Shown here in pieces: positions 22,026 to 34,545 of a stretch of DNA of 64,000 nt. Position numbers and translations under genes: made by a program. The notes beneath the pieces are model-generated. The model was not told the origin of the DNA. It saw nothing but the letters and a program-made list of their open reading frames with translations, and made no database searches. The DNA is from Ampullaceana balthica (taxonomy: Eukaryota > Mollusca > Gastropoda > Lymnaeidae): contig CALYLW010000700.1 in NCBI GenBank assembly GCA_944989445.1, positions 416,889 to 480,888 on the forward strand, given 5' to 3'. Positions within the stretch are counted from its first letter, which is position 1; each line of letters opens with the position of its first letter.

Positions 22026-24885
22026 CTTAGTATGAATTTGATGAAATAGTAGACTGAACTTGATAAACTGCTGATGGTCCGATCTTGACTAATTGTTCAT
22101 TATCAAATCTTGATAAATGTATATTGGGACATTTTTTCCCTGGTGAAAATGTTGTAAGGGATTGAGTCTTTAACTGAACAAAACCCACACCTACCTTGCC
22201 CCCCCCCTTTAAAAAAATATGGACTCTTCTGCCTCCTACCACCGTCTTGTAATGGAAACTGTTTTGTCTCAATTTAAGATAGCACGTGATCCAAGTCCAT
22301 GTTGTTTCAGACACCGACGGTCTTAAAGGTCAGAGTTTACCTGCGACCTTTATTTTTTACCTGTGTGAGTAGTACACCTGGGGATCGTGGGGGTCGCCAT
22401 GAGCTTCTACCCGTGCATACAGGGTGCAACTTCTTGTGATCCTGGGATCTTGTAAGCCACCGACTATTGTGGGGAGAGGTTCCTCCCCTCCGACCCCCGA
22501 GGCCTGAGTGTAAAACCATGTAATGGGTTGGTCTGGATGTCAGTCTCTCGGTGGCCCATCTTTATGGAGGCACAGCACGTGTGTTTAAATCGTGTCACGT
22601 TTAAGTCAAGAACACCTGTGTTTAAAGTGTGTCAAATTTTAGGGACAGCACGTGTGTTTAAATGTGTATTCAATTTTAAACATGAAAGTGATGGTTCATC
22701 GGTTACATAACGTGTGTGCCAGGTTCAAAGCGTGATTTTGACGGTTTACTATGACGCCATGTGTTGACTTATCTCCTAAGCCATGACATCGCGGCTGTGA
22801 CAACAGTTGTGTTATAAAAGAGTTGTCTTGGATGTTTTCATAGATTGCTGCTTTGTTATGTCCCCTATATATGTAAATATAACAGTTTATTAACAGTAAT
22901 AGTAATAGTAATAATAATTATGAGACATATTTTTGTTATTCCTTTTCGAAATTAAAGCTGATTCACATAATTTATTTATTTATATATAAGACACTTACTT
23001 GCATTCATTTCTCCCCGGCTGTTAAACAATTGCTTCATTAATGATTGTAAACAGATTGTATACTCAAAGAATCTATTTGTCGAATGCTGTCAATGAGGCG
23101 GAACTCTGTCACTATGCTATTGGAAAGGGCGTTAAAAGAATGTTAAGAATTGAAAGATAAAACAACATACATCATTTTTTCTAACGTTTATCTACTGGCA
23201 ATCTTGAGTTTTATTTCTAACTTAATATGCACACCCATTCACTGGTTCCATGTCTGCACATTCGTTTGATAGAGGTTTATAATTTAATCGTAAAATAGCC
23301 AATTGCATGAGTTTTCTCCCTTGCCGTGGCGTTGATTTTCGGGCCGTTGAGTTATCGTCCCTTCCTATGACCTCTTTTGACAGTGCAAGTATCTTCTTTA
23401 TTAAATATTAAATTGTCATTGAATAGTTCAATTTTGACAAGTCACTCGTAAATACTGTAAATTAGTATTTAATGCCATTCACGTATATGTGATAGTATCT
23501 TTAGTTGGATATTTAACTCGTGTGTATTACTGCTTGAATCCGTGAAGAATATTGGTCGAATTTGTTAAGATGCCACGACACAGTCCGAATTATATTCTGT
23601 GTATTTATCTCCTCGACCCATTGTTGATTCGCCCATCATTTAGGCGCACTTAATTACTTTATTATTTGTGGTTGTTTCGAGTTCAGGGCATTTTTAAGTT
23701 AAATTACATACATGTAAATTATATTTACACCGCCAACATTGGGTTAATTTCTCTAATAATCCTGAAGCGGTGATTTTTTGTTCCATGCGCTCTATTGCTC
23801 GGAATCGTCTGTTTGTTATTGTAGATTTGCGATCAATATCAACATTATTATAGTACCGTAAACTCGTTTATTAACATCAGCTAATCAGCACAATTGTTTC
23901 TTCTTCTTACCAACAGGAAGTTACCCCCGTAGTCTCGTACAATCTCGCAGATAATCTTAATCGTGATAATACAACATAATCTTTATCCACGTGTTTCCGG
24001 AAGTGCTGGGGGCGGGGAAACTGGTTGTTGTGATTGTGGATTGTGTGAGGTAGGGGCCTAAAGGAAAGGGGGAGGGGGCGTCTGTCTTGTTTTTGTTATC
24101 TGGGTGATGCCAAACATCTGGCCTACCTGCTGGTTTGTTTGCTTCCCCCCCCCGCCCTTACCCTTATCCCATTCCAGACATACCCGGGCCTCACCTCTTT
24201 AGAGGGATCCATCATGACGGCACGAGATGGGGGTGGCAGCCGTCCCGAGGGAGCTCCGAGCGTAAAGGCGATGTCTTAGGATAAGTACGCGTCTCAAAAC
24301 GAGCTGAGCCGATTGGGTTCGAATTTTTGCTCAGTGACCATTTCCGCAGTTTAATATAAGTATGTTTGTTTGGTACACTAGGAATATGACTGACCAACTC
24401 ACAGCAATAAGACGGTGGTGCACCTAGCCGACCATAAACCTGAAACTTGAACATTTCCAGAGTTTGATTCAGTCTCCACCGTCTTCAACCCAACCCCCAG
24501 GGAAGCTACTCTTATTACTACAACATAAAACGCCCAGTGCTCTCCCACCCCCGCACCTTAAGGTTTTCTCTACAAGTCATCATTCCCGCACCTTATTTCC
24601 ACATCATTGGTGGCTGGCTTTTAAAAAAAAAGGGGGTGGGGGTTGAGGGGCACAAACCTATGAAAATATACATGCACAAACAGAATATTTAAAAAAACTT
24701 GAGAGTAAATCCGCGGATTGTCTACCCTCTCATCCCTTCTTTAATGATTTTTCTTTGATGAGTATTCTGGTACCCGAGCCAACTTTTTAAGAAGGTCGTT
24801 ACAACACCGAAATTGATCTCTTCAGTTTTGTGTGCAACTTGTGCATTCATAGCCAGCGCCTTATGGAAAGTTCAAAAATTCAGCT
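22026..24885. other. Long non-coding stretch, no gene seen
   Basis: Three kilobases without a transposon end, tandem array or exon I can support. ORFs of 60-95 codons at 22027, 22337, 22528, 24212 and 24464 have no motifs. A ggttcgaat phrase at 24319 resembles a tRNA/SINE B box but has no matching A box. Confidence 0.45.
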
Positions 24886-24968
24886 CAGAATGTTGCTCTG
24901 GTAGTAATCTCGAAACTTCATTAAAATTTGTGATTTCTACGAAAGCATTCAAAGGGTTGTAACAACCT
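24886..24968. repeat. Short dispersed repeat, copy 1 (partner at 27455)
   Basis: About 85 bp containing agctcagaatgttgctctgg, ctcgaaacttcattaaaat and ctacgaaagcattcaaag. It aligns with 27455-27545 at roughly 75-80 percent by eye. Confidence 0.6.
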
Positions 24969-25022
24969 TATTTTTATGCAGAAATAGAGGGATTTGTTTT
25001 TGTTGACATTCAAGATTTTTAA

Positions 25023-25506
25023 AAATCCTTTATATTAACTCGTGGCGTCTGCTTGATTGCTTGATGCCTTGCTTGATTGTTTGTGTACCGAAAAACTTTG
25101 GATCGATTTTAACCCACTTCCTCGTAAGCTAGCGAGCTGAAAATGTGCAGGCAGACTCGTGCCGATGATAAAAATGATCTATCAAAATTTCAGATCTATC
25201 GAATGTACTGTAATTAAATTAATGAATTTTTAGATTATCTCTATGACTCTCTATGTAGCATGTAAATGTCTGTGCTAGGGTGTCGCGGTGCGTATTATAT
25301 TGAACAACCTTTTTAATATTTTCCTGTCGCGCCTTGCGGTGCGTATTATATTGACGATACTTTTTAAAGATATATTCCCGATCTATAAGTGTAAATGCTA
25401 GTAATTGCTAGTCTGTCTCGCGGTGCTCTATATAAACATGTTTTTACAATCCTTGCCCCATGATCAAATCGAGCTGAAATTTAGAAGGCAGTCTGTAGTA
25501 GTTTTT
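25023..25506 (+). repeat. Dispersed repeat family A, copy 3
   Basis: Starts aaatcctttatattaactcg, then tggcgtctgcttgattgc, ttggatcgattttaaccc, agcgagctgaaa, atcaaaatttcagatc and gtaattaaattaatgaat. Two cggtgcgtattatattga motifs follow. It is more diverged than the two copies that directly follow and lacks the terminal catgtacataaagg segment. Confidence 0.75.
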
Positions 25507-26009
25507 AAATCCTTTATATTAACTCGTGGTGTCTGCGGCGGACCTTGCTTGCTTGCTTGCTTGCTTGTCGCCAAAACTTTTGATCGATTTTTAACCCACT
25601 TGCTCGCAAGATAGCGAGCTGAAATTTTGCAGGCAGTTTCGTACCGATGATAAAAACAATGTATCAAAATTTCAGATCGATCGCATGTACCGTAATTAAA
25701 TTATTGATTTTTTAGATTATTTTTTTTATTCCTATGTATCATGCTATTTTTTGAGATAGAGCGTCGCGGTGCGTATTATATTGAACAACCTTTCTGTCGC
25801 GCAATAAGGTGCGTATTTTATTGACAGCTCTTTTTATAAACATATTCCTGATCGGTGCGTATTATATTAAACATGTTTTACGACACAACTTCAATTTTGT
25901 ATTTCTGGATGGTCTGGCGCTGCGTATTATAATGAACATTCTTTTAGTTACTTCTCGTACATAAAGGATTTATAGTCAAAAACTTGGTTTTTTACGGGTT
26001 TTTCTTATT
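25507..26009 (+). repeat. Dispersed repeat family A, copy 4 (first of a 503-bp tandem pair)
   Basis: Complete copy from aaatcctttatattaactcg to ggatttatagtcaaaaactt plus a T-rich tail. It is head-to-tail with the next copy at an exact 503-bp offset. I saw only two substitutions between them (aggcag/aggctg and acttctcg/acttttcg). Confidence 0.92.
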
Positions 26010-26512
26010 AAATCCTTTATATTAACTCGTGGTGTCTGCGGCGGACCTTGCTTGCTTGCTTGCTTGCTTGTCGCCAAAACTTTTGATCGATTTTTAACCC
26101 ACTTGCTCGCAAGATAGCGAGCTGAAATTTTGCAGGCTGTTTCGTACCGATGATAAAAACAATGTATCAAAATTTCAGATCGATCGCATGTACCGTAATT
26201 AAATTATTGATTTTTTAGATTATTTTTTTTATTCCTATGTATCATGCTATTTTTTGAGATAGAGCGTCGCGGTGCGTATTATATTGAACAACCTTTCTGT
26301 CGCGCAATAAGGTGCGTATTTTATTGACAGCTCTTTTTATAAACATATTCCTGATCGGTGCGTATTATATTAAACATGTTTTACGACACAACTTCAATTT
26401 TGTATTTCTGGATGGTCTGGCGCTGCGTATTATAATGAACATTCTTTTAGTTACTTTTCGTACATAAAGGATTTATAGTCAAAAACTTGGTTTTTTACGG
26501 GTTTTTCTTATT
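26010..26512 (+). repeat. Dispersed repeat family A, copy 5 (second of the tandem pair)
   Basis: Near-identical to the preceding 503 bp. The (ttgc)n run near the start, the four cgtattatat-type motifs and the ataaaggatttatagtc end are all retained. Confidence 0.92.
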
Positions 26513-26625
26513 ATTACTATAAATCCTTTATATATGAGACATATCTAAAATGTGTATTTTTGGATTGCCGTGCGAATGATATGTCTCGTAAATAAAGGAT
26601 TGATAGTCAAAAACTTTGTTTTTTA
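26513..26625. repeat. Miniature palindromic derivative of family A
   Basis: The phrase ctataaatcctttatatatg followed by agacatat is answered about 50 bases later by atatgtctcgtaaataaagg and attgatagtc, so the two family-A termini lie back to back with only a short loop. It directly abuts the tandem pair. Confidence 0.65.
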
Positions 26626-28567
26626 CGTTTTTTTTAAATTTATGGGCCAAATAGCAAGATGCCTTTTTTCGTTCTTTGGCTTGATCGCCTTTGGGTTACC
26701 GAATGATATTAAGCGATACATTTGTGAGATCCTACGCCATATGAAATAAATGTTTAAATGTATGGAATGTTTCAAAATTTATTTTAAAGATTATACTCAG
26801 TAGCCCAGGCAGAACAAAAGTGCCGTAGCCAGCCGGGTAATTGGTTGAGGCGGAGGCGGAAGAGTTTTGCTAGGTGGGCTTTGCCTTTGTTTACTATGAA
26901 GCTCGAGGGATTTTAAACTTCTTCTCAACCGGCGTGATTAACACAGATGGTTTTTATCATTGTTGTCGTCTGGGGAAATGGACGGATAAGAAAAGCAGGT
27001 GCAGTTTATTGTACAATACTTAAAGTTTTAATTAAATTAGTTAATGTACTGTTCTTTCAGCTGGAATGACATTACATGTTTGTACGTTACTTTCAGCTAA
27101 AATTACATTGAATTTTTGTAATGTACTTTAAGCTATATTACATTGAATGTTTTTTTTTACTGTACTTCCATCTAGAATGTCTCTGAATGGCTGTATTTTA
27201 CAACCCATCGTCAGACAAAAACACGAATCAATCCAAAAAAATATTCTGTCCTGTTTCGTTGATGTTGAAAAGTTATAAAACTGATATCCGGCTTAGAGAG
27301 TTACCGCAATTAAAACAAATGAGTTTACCTTTCTAGCGAAAGAGTTGGAACATACATCAAGGCTTATGCCTAACGGATGGCGCATGCAACTGCACTTAAA
27401 TATTTAAGGGCTGTAACTTAAGGGCAGTGACTTCAGGGCAGGGAGCAGGAGATTCTTGAGCTTAGAATGTTGTACTTGATGAAATCTCCAAACTTCATTA
27501 AAATCTTTAAGTAATCTCTACGAAAGCGCTCAAAAGGATGTAAACTTGAGGGCGTATTTCCAGTGCGTATAGGTAGCTTCTTGCTGTATCACAGATAATG
27601 TCCTATATTTTCAAACTTTTTTTTTAGCTTTGTGCCTTACGATGTCCTTTAAATGTTTTGTCGTTGCATTTTTTTTAGAAATAAAAAGCATGATTTAAAA
27701 ATAAATAAATAAAGGAAAGTAAAGAGTTCAAGCCTCGTGATGATAGTTCAGTGGGATGCCAAATCATGTGTAGCAAGAAACGGCTAAGAAAACAGTTAAT
27801 GTTTAATAGAGACTAAGTCTTTCTTTAGGCTTTATGTCCTGCACTGTTGGTACTAAATTTCCACCCTTTACGATTACATTTAGTATAAATATTTTATGGA
27901 TACAATTTTTATCACAGGGTCTGTCATACTTTCAGATTGCGTTTCCAATCGGTTGAGAGCTGAGGGTCACATCGTCTATACAAATCTATCTGGTCTAACC
28001 AGACTTCCTTTCTATTAGGATGACGTTCATCTTTTCTATTCTACGCCACCGAAGACTCACTGTCAACCAGGTTCTGCTCGTGTTTGGCTTATGTCTACTG
28101 TCCAGTCAGATTCATTGGTTACCATTATATCTTACATCTATGATCGATGATTTCATCCTAATGATGGACATAGTCTAGTCTATATGGAGTGAGACTTCTT
28201 ACCTCATCGATCTCAATCGTTTTATAAATCCTAAGTAATCATCCCTGCCCCACACTAGACTTCGATTACGTTGTTTTACCATTTGCTGTTGATTTCACTT
28301 TTTTGGTTGCCTGAACATTCTGAGGCGATGATCTGAGTTTTAAGTTTAACGATTTCTTTCCTTAAAAAAAATCATAACATTAAAGTCCCAGTACATTATC
28401 TCTCTGCGCAGTCTTTCCATTCCATCTTGTTTATTTGACTAACATTTTAGTTGGCCTCCGAGAGTAAGAAAGACGTATAGCGTCAGCCTCGTTTCTTCAG
28501 GCAGGATTCTTCTCTGGGCAGGTTCCCAAATGGAACAGAAATCCATCAAGTGTTCCACCAACACAGC
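26626..28567. other. Non-coding stretch; short dispersed repeat copy at 27455-27545
   Basis: No gene. The segment at 27455-27545 is the partner of 24886-24968 and shares agaatgttgta, ccaaacttcattaaaat and ctacgaaagcgctcaaa. Confidence 0.5.
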
Positions 28568-28628
28568 CGCCCCACACACCCGCCCCACACACCCGCCCCA
28601 CACACCCGCCCCACACACCCGCCCCACA
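28568..28628. repeat. 15-bp tandem repeat (cccgccccacacaca-type), 4 copies
   Basis: Units of cacacccgccccaca, period 15, giving open Thr/Pro/His frames that are artefacts. Confidence 0.9.
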
Positions 28629-30048
28629 CCCTCGCCCAATTCTCTACTGAAAGCTGCAACTACCTGTGAACGATTGATATCTTTTTGTTCGTTTTGTTTC
28701 CTACCCCCCCCCCAACCCACCCCATAACACTCCCCCACCCTACGTTCATCTCTCCATTGTCAAGGTCAAATTGGGTGCAGACGTCAAATACCTTTCTGGA
28801 GAATGTGCCATGGGTTACCTGCCGTTGATTGGCTAAATTTTTACCGCCTTACGTCCCTTGCTGTGAGCGGAAGTTGTTTTCCCAGAAGTCTGCTGATTAT
28901 TTTTTTTTAACAACCTCAGTCAGAACTCAAAACATTTTCGCCTCTTTCGTACCCCAGGGGAAAATCGGACTTTGTGGATCTAAGTGGATAACTTCTGTCC
29001 GGTCCGTGGTATGCTGTGGATTACATTCTACTAAAGTGAGAAACAATAGTCTTTGAGTGTGTGCACATTTAGGACGCTGGTCTAGTAAACTAGATCTGAG
29101 AACCTTAGTATCGACTTGTCTGGGGTCAACAATGACGCAACATGTTTCCTTTTGCGCGCGTCTATTAGAGATAACAATTCAGAAGAAAGCGAGTTATCTT
29201 TGTAGTAACACTAGTTATCTTTTCTAGTATCCCGAATTGAGTGGTGTTGAACACAGTCTATTGCTTGTTATCGCTCTTTCCCTTTTCATTATCTGATTAG
29301 AACTCTTCAAAATATTCTGCACTGTCTTGGTTTTCTTTTTAAATATGCTATTTACATTTACGTCTCCAGGCTGGGCGATGTATAAGTATAGTTTTTATCT
29401 TATGTGATATGAATAAAATTTTATAATTTTTGACATTTTAAAATAGTTTCAAGATTATTTGTTTTTTTGTCCTTTTAGATTTTAGACTAACAGATATCTG
29501 ACGTCATCAGATTCCCGATTGATATAATTGAGTTTTAATTCATGCTACAGTTTTACCATTTGTTATAGCGTTCATCAGTTATAGCAATTTATGTGTTATC
29601 ATAGTACGTGTAATTGTTTTCTTTCTTGGTAATTTAATTTTTAGTATTAAAAGAAGAAGATGCCTTAAATAAATTAATTTTATTCGGTTAGGAGTGGGGG
29701 GGGGGTGATAACAATATTGATCGATTGATTTTCCTTTTGAGCCTGGAAGACTCATGGTGCGGATATTTGTGTTTTTTCAGTTCTGTCGGGTTGTTAAGGT
29801 TCGATGAAGATATCGGAATGTGTGAAGACCTAGAACTTTGTTTTCTTTATGATTGTTCTTCGTTAAGTTTCTCTAGGTCCGCCTGGTCTCCTCTTTCCCT
29901 CTGGTTGAAATGTGAGGGTCTGTCAAGGTAGTCTCGAGCTGTTCAAGCTCAGCCCATGACCGATGTATGGCCATCTTTTTTGACGGTAGATGCTATATAT
30001 GCCTGCCCAGAAAGTTCCCTTACCCATGCAGAAGTCTTAACTGTATAC
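28629..30048. other. Non-coding stretch, no gene seen
   Basis: No motif-bearing ORF. A poly-G tract lies at 29695-29705. Confidence 0.45.
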
Positions 30049-30056
30049 ATTTATAC

Positions 30057-30445
30057 TAGGGCTGGTACCGATTTAAAAAAATAATTGTTCGATTAATCAG
30101 GAATTTTAAAAAAAAAGATTAATCGATTAATAGCGATTAATTATATTTTATACAACGCATATATAGATCCAGTTAAGTCACGATTCATAATTTCATGAAA
30201 TCGGTTAAGTCGAGGTAATTCCGTGGCTCCCAAATTTTGTGACGTAACACAGCAAATTCGTTCTGCTATGCAAGAAATAATTAATAATAATACGAGGGAA
30301 AAGTATGTAAGTAACAAATATATAAATATAAATTATTAATAAATTGGAGAAAAAATATTAGAATTATTTTCTTAAATTTGAGTCGAATTTCAATCGATCT
30401 AATTAATTTTAATCGATTAATTAATCGTTAATTTCCGCAGCCCTA
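30057..30445. mobile_element. Non-autonomous hAT (MITE), 389 bp, exact 8-bp TSD
   Basis: Both termini read TAGGGCTG inward. The subterminal zones are packed with gattaatcg/cgattaat motifs in both orientations, which can pair. The octamer atttatac flanks both sides exactly (30049-30056, 30446-30453). The TAGGGCTG end with ATTAATCGATTAAT subterminal repeats is a familiar hAT MITE type in animals. No coding capacity. Confidence 0.92.
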
Positions 30446-30453
30446 ATTTATAC

Positions 30454-30710
30454 ATTTCCTTGCAAACCTCGAATTAGTATTTCTTGCATTTAAGATTTGA
30501 TAATAAAATTGTAGTTATTAACCTGTCACATAATTTTTTTTATTAAAATTCGTTTTAGATGTTAAAACAAAAAAAAAGACCGTAATTCTATTGTAATAAA
30601 AATTTTTTAAACGAATCATCAATAAGTTTGACGAATATTAAATGCGGTCTGCGTTAATGTGTCTTCAAAAACATGCATTTGTTTAAAAATCGTCAGGTGC
30701 ATGGCGTACT
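30454..30710. other. AT-rich spacer
   Basis: Nothing recognised between the MITE and the 34-bp array. Confidence 0.4.
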
Positions 30711-31850
30711 CATGGAATATGCCTACGTTATACCAAAGTGTACTGATGAATTATGCCTACGTTATACCAAAGTGTACTGATGAAATATGAAAACGTTATA
30801 CCAAAGTGTACTGATGAAGTATGCCTACGTTATACCAAAGTGTACTGATGAAGTATGCCTACGTTATACCAAAGTGTACTGATGAAGTATGCCTACGTTA
30901 TACCAAAGTGTACTGATGAAGTATGCCTACGTTATACCAAAGTGTACTGATGAAATATGCCTACGTTAGACTTAGACCAAAGTGTACTGATGAAATATGA
31001 AAACGTTAGACCAAAGTGCACTGATGAAATATGAAAACGTTAGACCAAAGTGTACTGATGAATTATGCCTACGTTATACCAAAGTGTACTGATGAAGTAT
31101 GCCTACGTTATACCAAAGTGTACTGATGAAGTATGCCTACGTTATACCAAAGTGTACTGATGAAGTATGCCTACGTTATACCAAAGTGTACTGATGAAAT
31201 ATGAAAACGTTAGACCAAAGTGTACTGATGAATTATGCCTACGTTATACCAAAGTGTACTGATGAAGTATGCCTACGTTATACCAAAGTGTACTGATGAA
31301 GTATGCCTACGTTATACCAAAGTGTACTGATGAAGTATGCCTACGTTATACCAAAGTGTACTGATGAAGTATGCCTACGTTATACCAAAGTGCACTGATG
31401 AAATATGAAAACGTTAGACCAAAGTGTACTGCTGAAGTATGCCTACGTTATACCAAAGTGCACTGATGAAATATGAAAAACGTTAGACCAAAGTGTACTG
31501 ATGAAGTATGCCTACGTTATACCAAAGTGCACTGATGAAATATGAAAACGTTAGGCCAAAGTGTACTGATGAAGTATGCCCACGTTAGACCAAAGTGCAC
31601 TGATGGAATATTCTTCCGTTAGACCAAAGTGTACTGATGAAGTATGCCTACGTTAGACCAAAGTGCACTGATGGAATATTCTTCCGTTAGACCAAAGTGC
31701 TTTTATGGAATATGCCAACATTAGCCCAAAGTGCACTGATTGAATATGCTTCAGGTAGACAAAAGTGCACTGATAGAATATGCTTCCGTTTGACCAAAGT
31801 GCACTGATGGAATATGCTTCCGGTAGACTAAAATGCACTGATGGAATATG
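30711..31850. repeat. 34-bp minisatellite, about 33 copies, interrupted on the right
   Basis: Units contain atgcctacgttataccaaag followed by tgtactgatgaagt, period 34. A variant with atgaaaacgttagacc is interspersed at semi-regular intervals, and a third variant (ggaatatgcttccg) dominates the right end. After the hAT insertion at 31851 two more right-type units resume at 32396-32460. Confidence 0.95.
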
Positions 31851-32394
31851 CATATGGCGGATTAAAGGAGGGGGGTGGGGCTCAACGGGCTAAAAGGCCC
31901 CCAAACTTAGTATATTTTATAATAAAGGTGGACAAATGTTTGCATGAATCCCTGGAAATATCATAAATTAGATAAATAAAATCTTATCTATGAATTTGAT
32001 CCCTATTTGGACCCGATAGTCTTAGTAATCGAAAAACCTTATTTTATTTGCTTAAAAAGGGATAATATTAAAGAATAGTGTCTCTATTCTTTGTGGTGCA
32101 AGCGATTCAGGGATCTATTCACAGAGGTGGTAATTTTTTTTTCATTGTCTTTTTATTCTTAATTTTACGATACCAGCAAACAAATCTTCGTCTTCGGTTT
32201 TTTCATATATAATATTTTTGGCTGGGAAGGCCGATCCCATAGTACATACAAATCATGAGCAAGGAACCAATGGACTATTTAGTTACAGTCTTATATTAGC
32301 TGCTGGCAAAAAGTTTTATTTAAAGGACGCTGGCTGGTTAGTGCCACAGTTTGAATTTCATCCAGGGGCCCCGTGCAGTCTTAATCCACCCTCT
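31851..32394. mobile_element. hAT-like insertion splitting the 34-bp array, 8-bp TSD
   Basis: The array is broken in mid-unit. The octamer ggaatatg is present on both sides (31843-31850 and 32395-32402) and array sequence resumes exactly after it. The ends read catatggcggattaa and, inverted, (c)agagggtggattaa, matching at 12 of 15 positions, close to the CAGxGGCGGATTAA type of hAT terminus. The boundary could shift by one base. An internal 89-codon ORF (from 32218) crosses the right boundary and has no transposase motif. Confidence 0.8.
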
Positions 32395-32395
32395 G

Positions 32396-32700
32396 GAATA
32401 TGCTTCCGGTCAACCAAAGTGCACTGTTGGAATATGCCACCACTAGACCAAAGAGTGAAGAACTCGGAGGTTCGTCTCATAAAGTAAGGCAAAAAGGAGT
32501 GCGTTGTTTCCCTTTAAAGCGTAAGATTTTCCCTGCCGTCAGTGTCTTTAGCGATTCTAGATTTTCGGTCAAAAATACTCGGTTCGGAGCTCGCTAGAGG
32601 CAGAGGTAAAAACAGTCAATACCACTCTGTTGATATCATATTAATGGACCGGCAATTTTTTTTTAAGAAGAAGCGGCACCTTAGGACTTAGGACAGTGCC
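32396..32700. other. Resumed 34-bp array units, then spacer
   Basis: Two diverged array units to about 32460, then 240 bases in which nothing is recognised. Confidence 0.6.
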
Positions 32701-33003
32701 AATCACAGGATGTATTAAGGTGGGCCCCAACCTACCCATCTAACCCACAAATCACAGGATGTATTAAGGTGGGCCCCAACCTACACATCTAACCCACAAA
32801 TCACAGGATGTATTAAGGTGGGCCCCAACCTACACATCTAACCCACAAATCACAGGATGTATTAAGGTGGCGCCCAACCTACCCATCTAACCCACAAATC
32901 ACATGATGTAGGAAGGTGGGCCCCAACCTACCCATCTAACCCACAAATCACAGGATGTAGTAATGTGGGCCCCAATCTACCCATCTAACCCACAAATCAA
33001 GTG
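32701..33003. repeat. 49-bp minisatellite, about 6 copies
   Basis: The phrase aatcacaggatgtattaagg starts at 32701, 32750 and 32799, an exact 49-bp period. Three more copies show small changes (ggatgtagtaatg and similar). Confidence 0.93.
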
Positions 33004-33699
33004 GATGTCAAAAGTTTTGATTACTGGCCACTAGGGCTGTCAATTTTGTTGAAAAAAGCTGCCCGGGTACCCGTGAAAATTTCGAACGGGTACCCGGGTT
33101 ACCCGTTCTAAACTTAAACGTCGCATAATTTTCCCCGTCATGATCGCCATACAATACAATGCAACCTAGCCACCATCCATGCACCTCATTTCACACAGTA
33201 GTAGTAGCCAACGGCTTGCTTCCAGTTACAGTAACATACTATTACTAATGCACTATAATTAACTATAATGCACTAAAAACTTTTATTCAATTCCTGCTGT
33301 AAATGCATTCGTCATACTCATAAATGACAATAAACTGAACATGCAAACAAAATGTCTACGGCAATGACGTAACATTCAGTGTCATACCTTTAATGTTAAT
33401 ATCCACTTGGCGTCGGTAGTCGATGCTAAGGGCGATGACGTATGCTATACTGCGATAAATCGTAAGTGATCGTGCTTTGGTCAGTGGTACTGCTTTTGTT
33501 GACACCAAAATATTTCTGATATTGGGTGGATCGGCGGTTTGTTTATCAATATCAATTTTATGAATAACGTTCACATGGCGTCTTTATCGCGTTGGGTTGC
33601 CACCCTTCACAGACACAATTTAATTACAATGGTTGCATTTTGCCGTGTCGTTGTCAACTTGATTAGCCTGATTCCACACGACGTCTAACCCATCTTGTT

Positions 33700-34545
33700 A
33701 ACTTTGGGTGTGTTATTAATATCAATTTTTGGGCTAGGCAAACACGTGTCAATGAACACAAGAAACACAAGCGAATGCAAGGGTGTGGGTTATAGCAGTG
33801 CTTCTCAAAGTGGGGGTCCGCGGAAGTTATCAAGAAAGGAGAGAAAAATATAATTATAATCCTCCAATTGCTATCAATAATACCAACCCTATATATTTTG
33901 TCATTTTTGACAATAAGCAAATAAATGAAAGAAATAAAAGGAAATAAAATAAAAGGAAATATAATTCATTTCGCTACCATGTAAGTACAGGGAAAACAGT
34001 GCACCGGTTCCAGATGCAATGGAAAACATTCCTGCCGGTCCGCAATACAAAAATTTTGTGAAGCACTGGGTTATAGGAGGGAAGAGAGGAGAGGGGGGGA
34101 GAGTAGAAAAAACGCCATTAGATAGATAGCATCAATCGATGACCCACTGTCGGCTATTTCAAAGCAAAGTTAGTTTCAAAGCTAGGGTGTTTGAATGAAC
34201 AAAAAACAAACACGGCATCTTTCATCTCTGTGCAGTCCATCCTCACAGCCGACGTCTGCCCATCCTACACTGTTTGTAACTATTCAATTTATTAAATTTA
34301 AATACTGACGACCTTGTACGAATTATTAGCATCAGTTTTTCTAGGTCACCACGTGTTAATGAACACAAGAAGTAAGGCGGATGTAAGGGGTGTGGGTTAT
34401 AGGAGTGAAGGGAGGAGAGGGGGTAAATAAACAATATTAGCTAGTATCAATCGGCCTATTTCAAAGCAAAGTTAGTCAAAGCAAGAGTGTTTTTTTTATT
34501 AACAAACACAGCGTCTTTCATCTCTAAGCAGTCCATCATTTTTTT
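33700..34545. repeat. Imperfect tandem duplication inside the hAT element
   Basis: Left copy about 33700-34230, including the MITE; right copy about 34300-34545. Shared landmarks are cacgtgtcaatgaacacaag versus cacgtgttaatgaacacaag, gtgtgggttatag, ggagaggggg, tatttcaaagcaaagttag and tctttcatctct. The right copy has an uninterrupted gtgtgggttataggagtgaa where the left copy carries the MITE. Confidence 0.8.
33796..34068. mobile_element. Nested hAT MITE, 273 bp, exact 8-bp TSD
   Basis: The left end CAGTGCTTCTCAAAG and the right end (inverse CAGTGCTTCACAAAA) match, followed by gggtccgcgg and its inverted counterpart. The octamer ggttatag flanks both sides exactly (33788-33795, 34069-34076). The paralogous site at about 34390 is empty, which independently confirms the boundaries. 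Confidence 0.95.
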
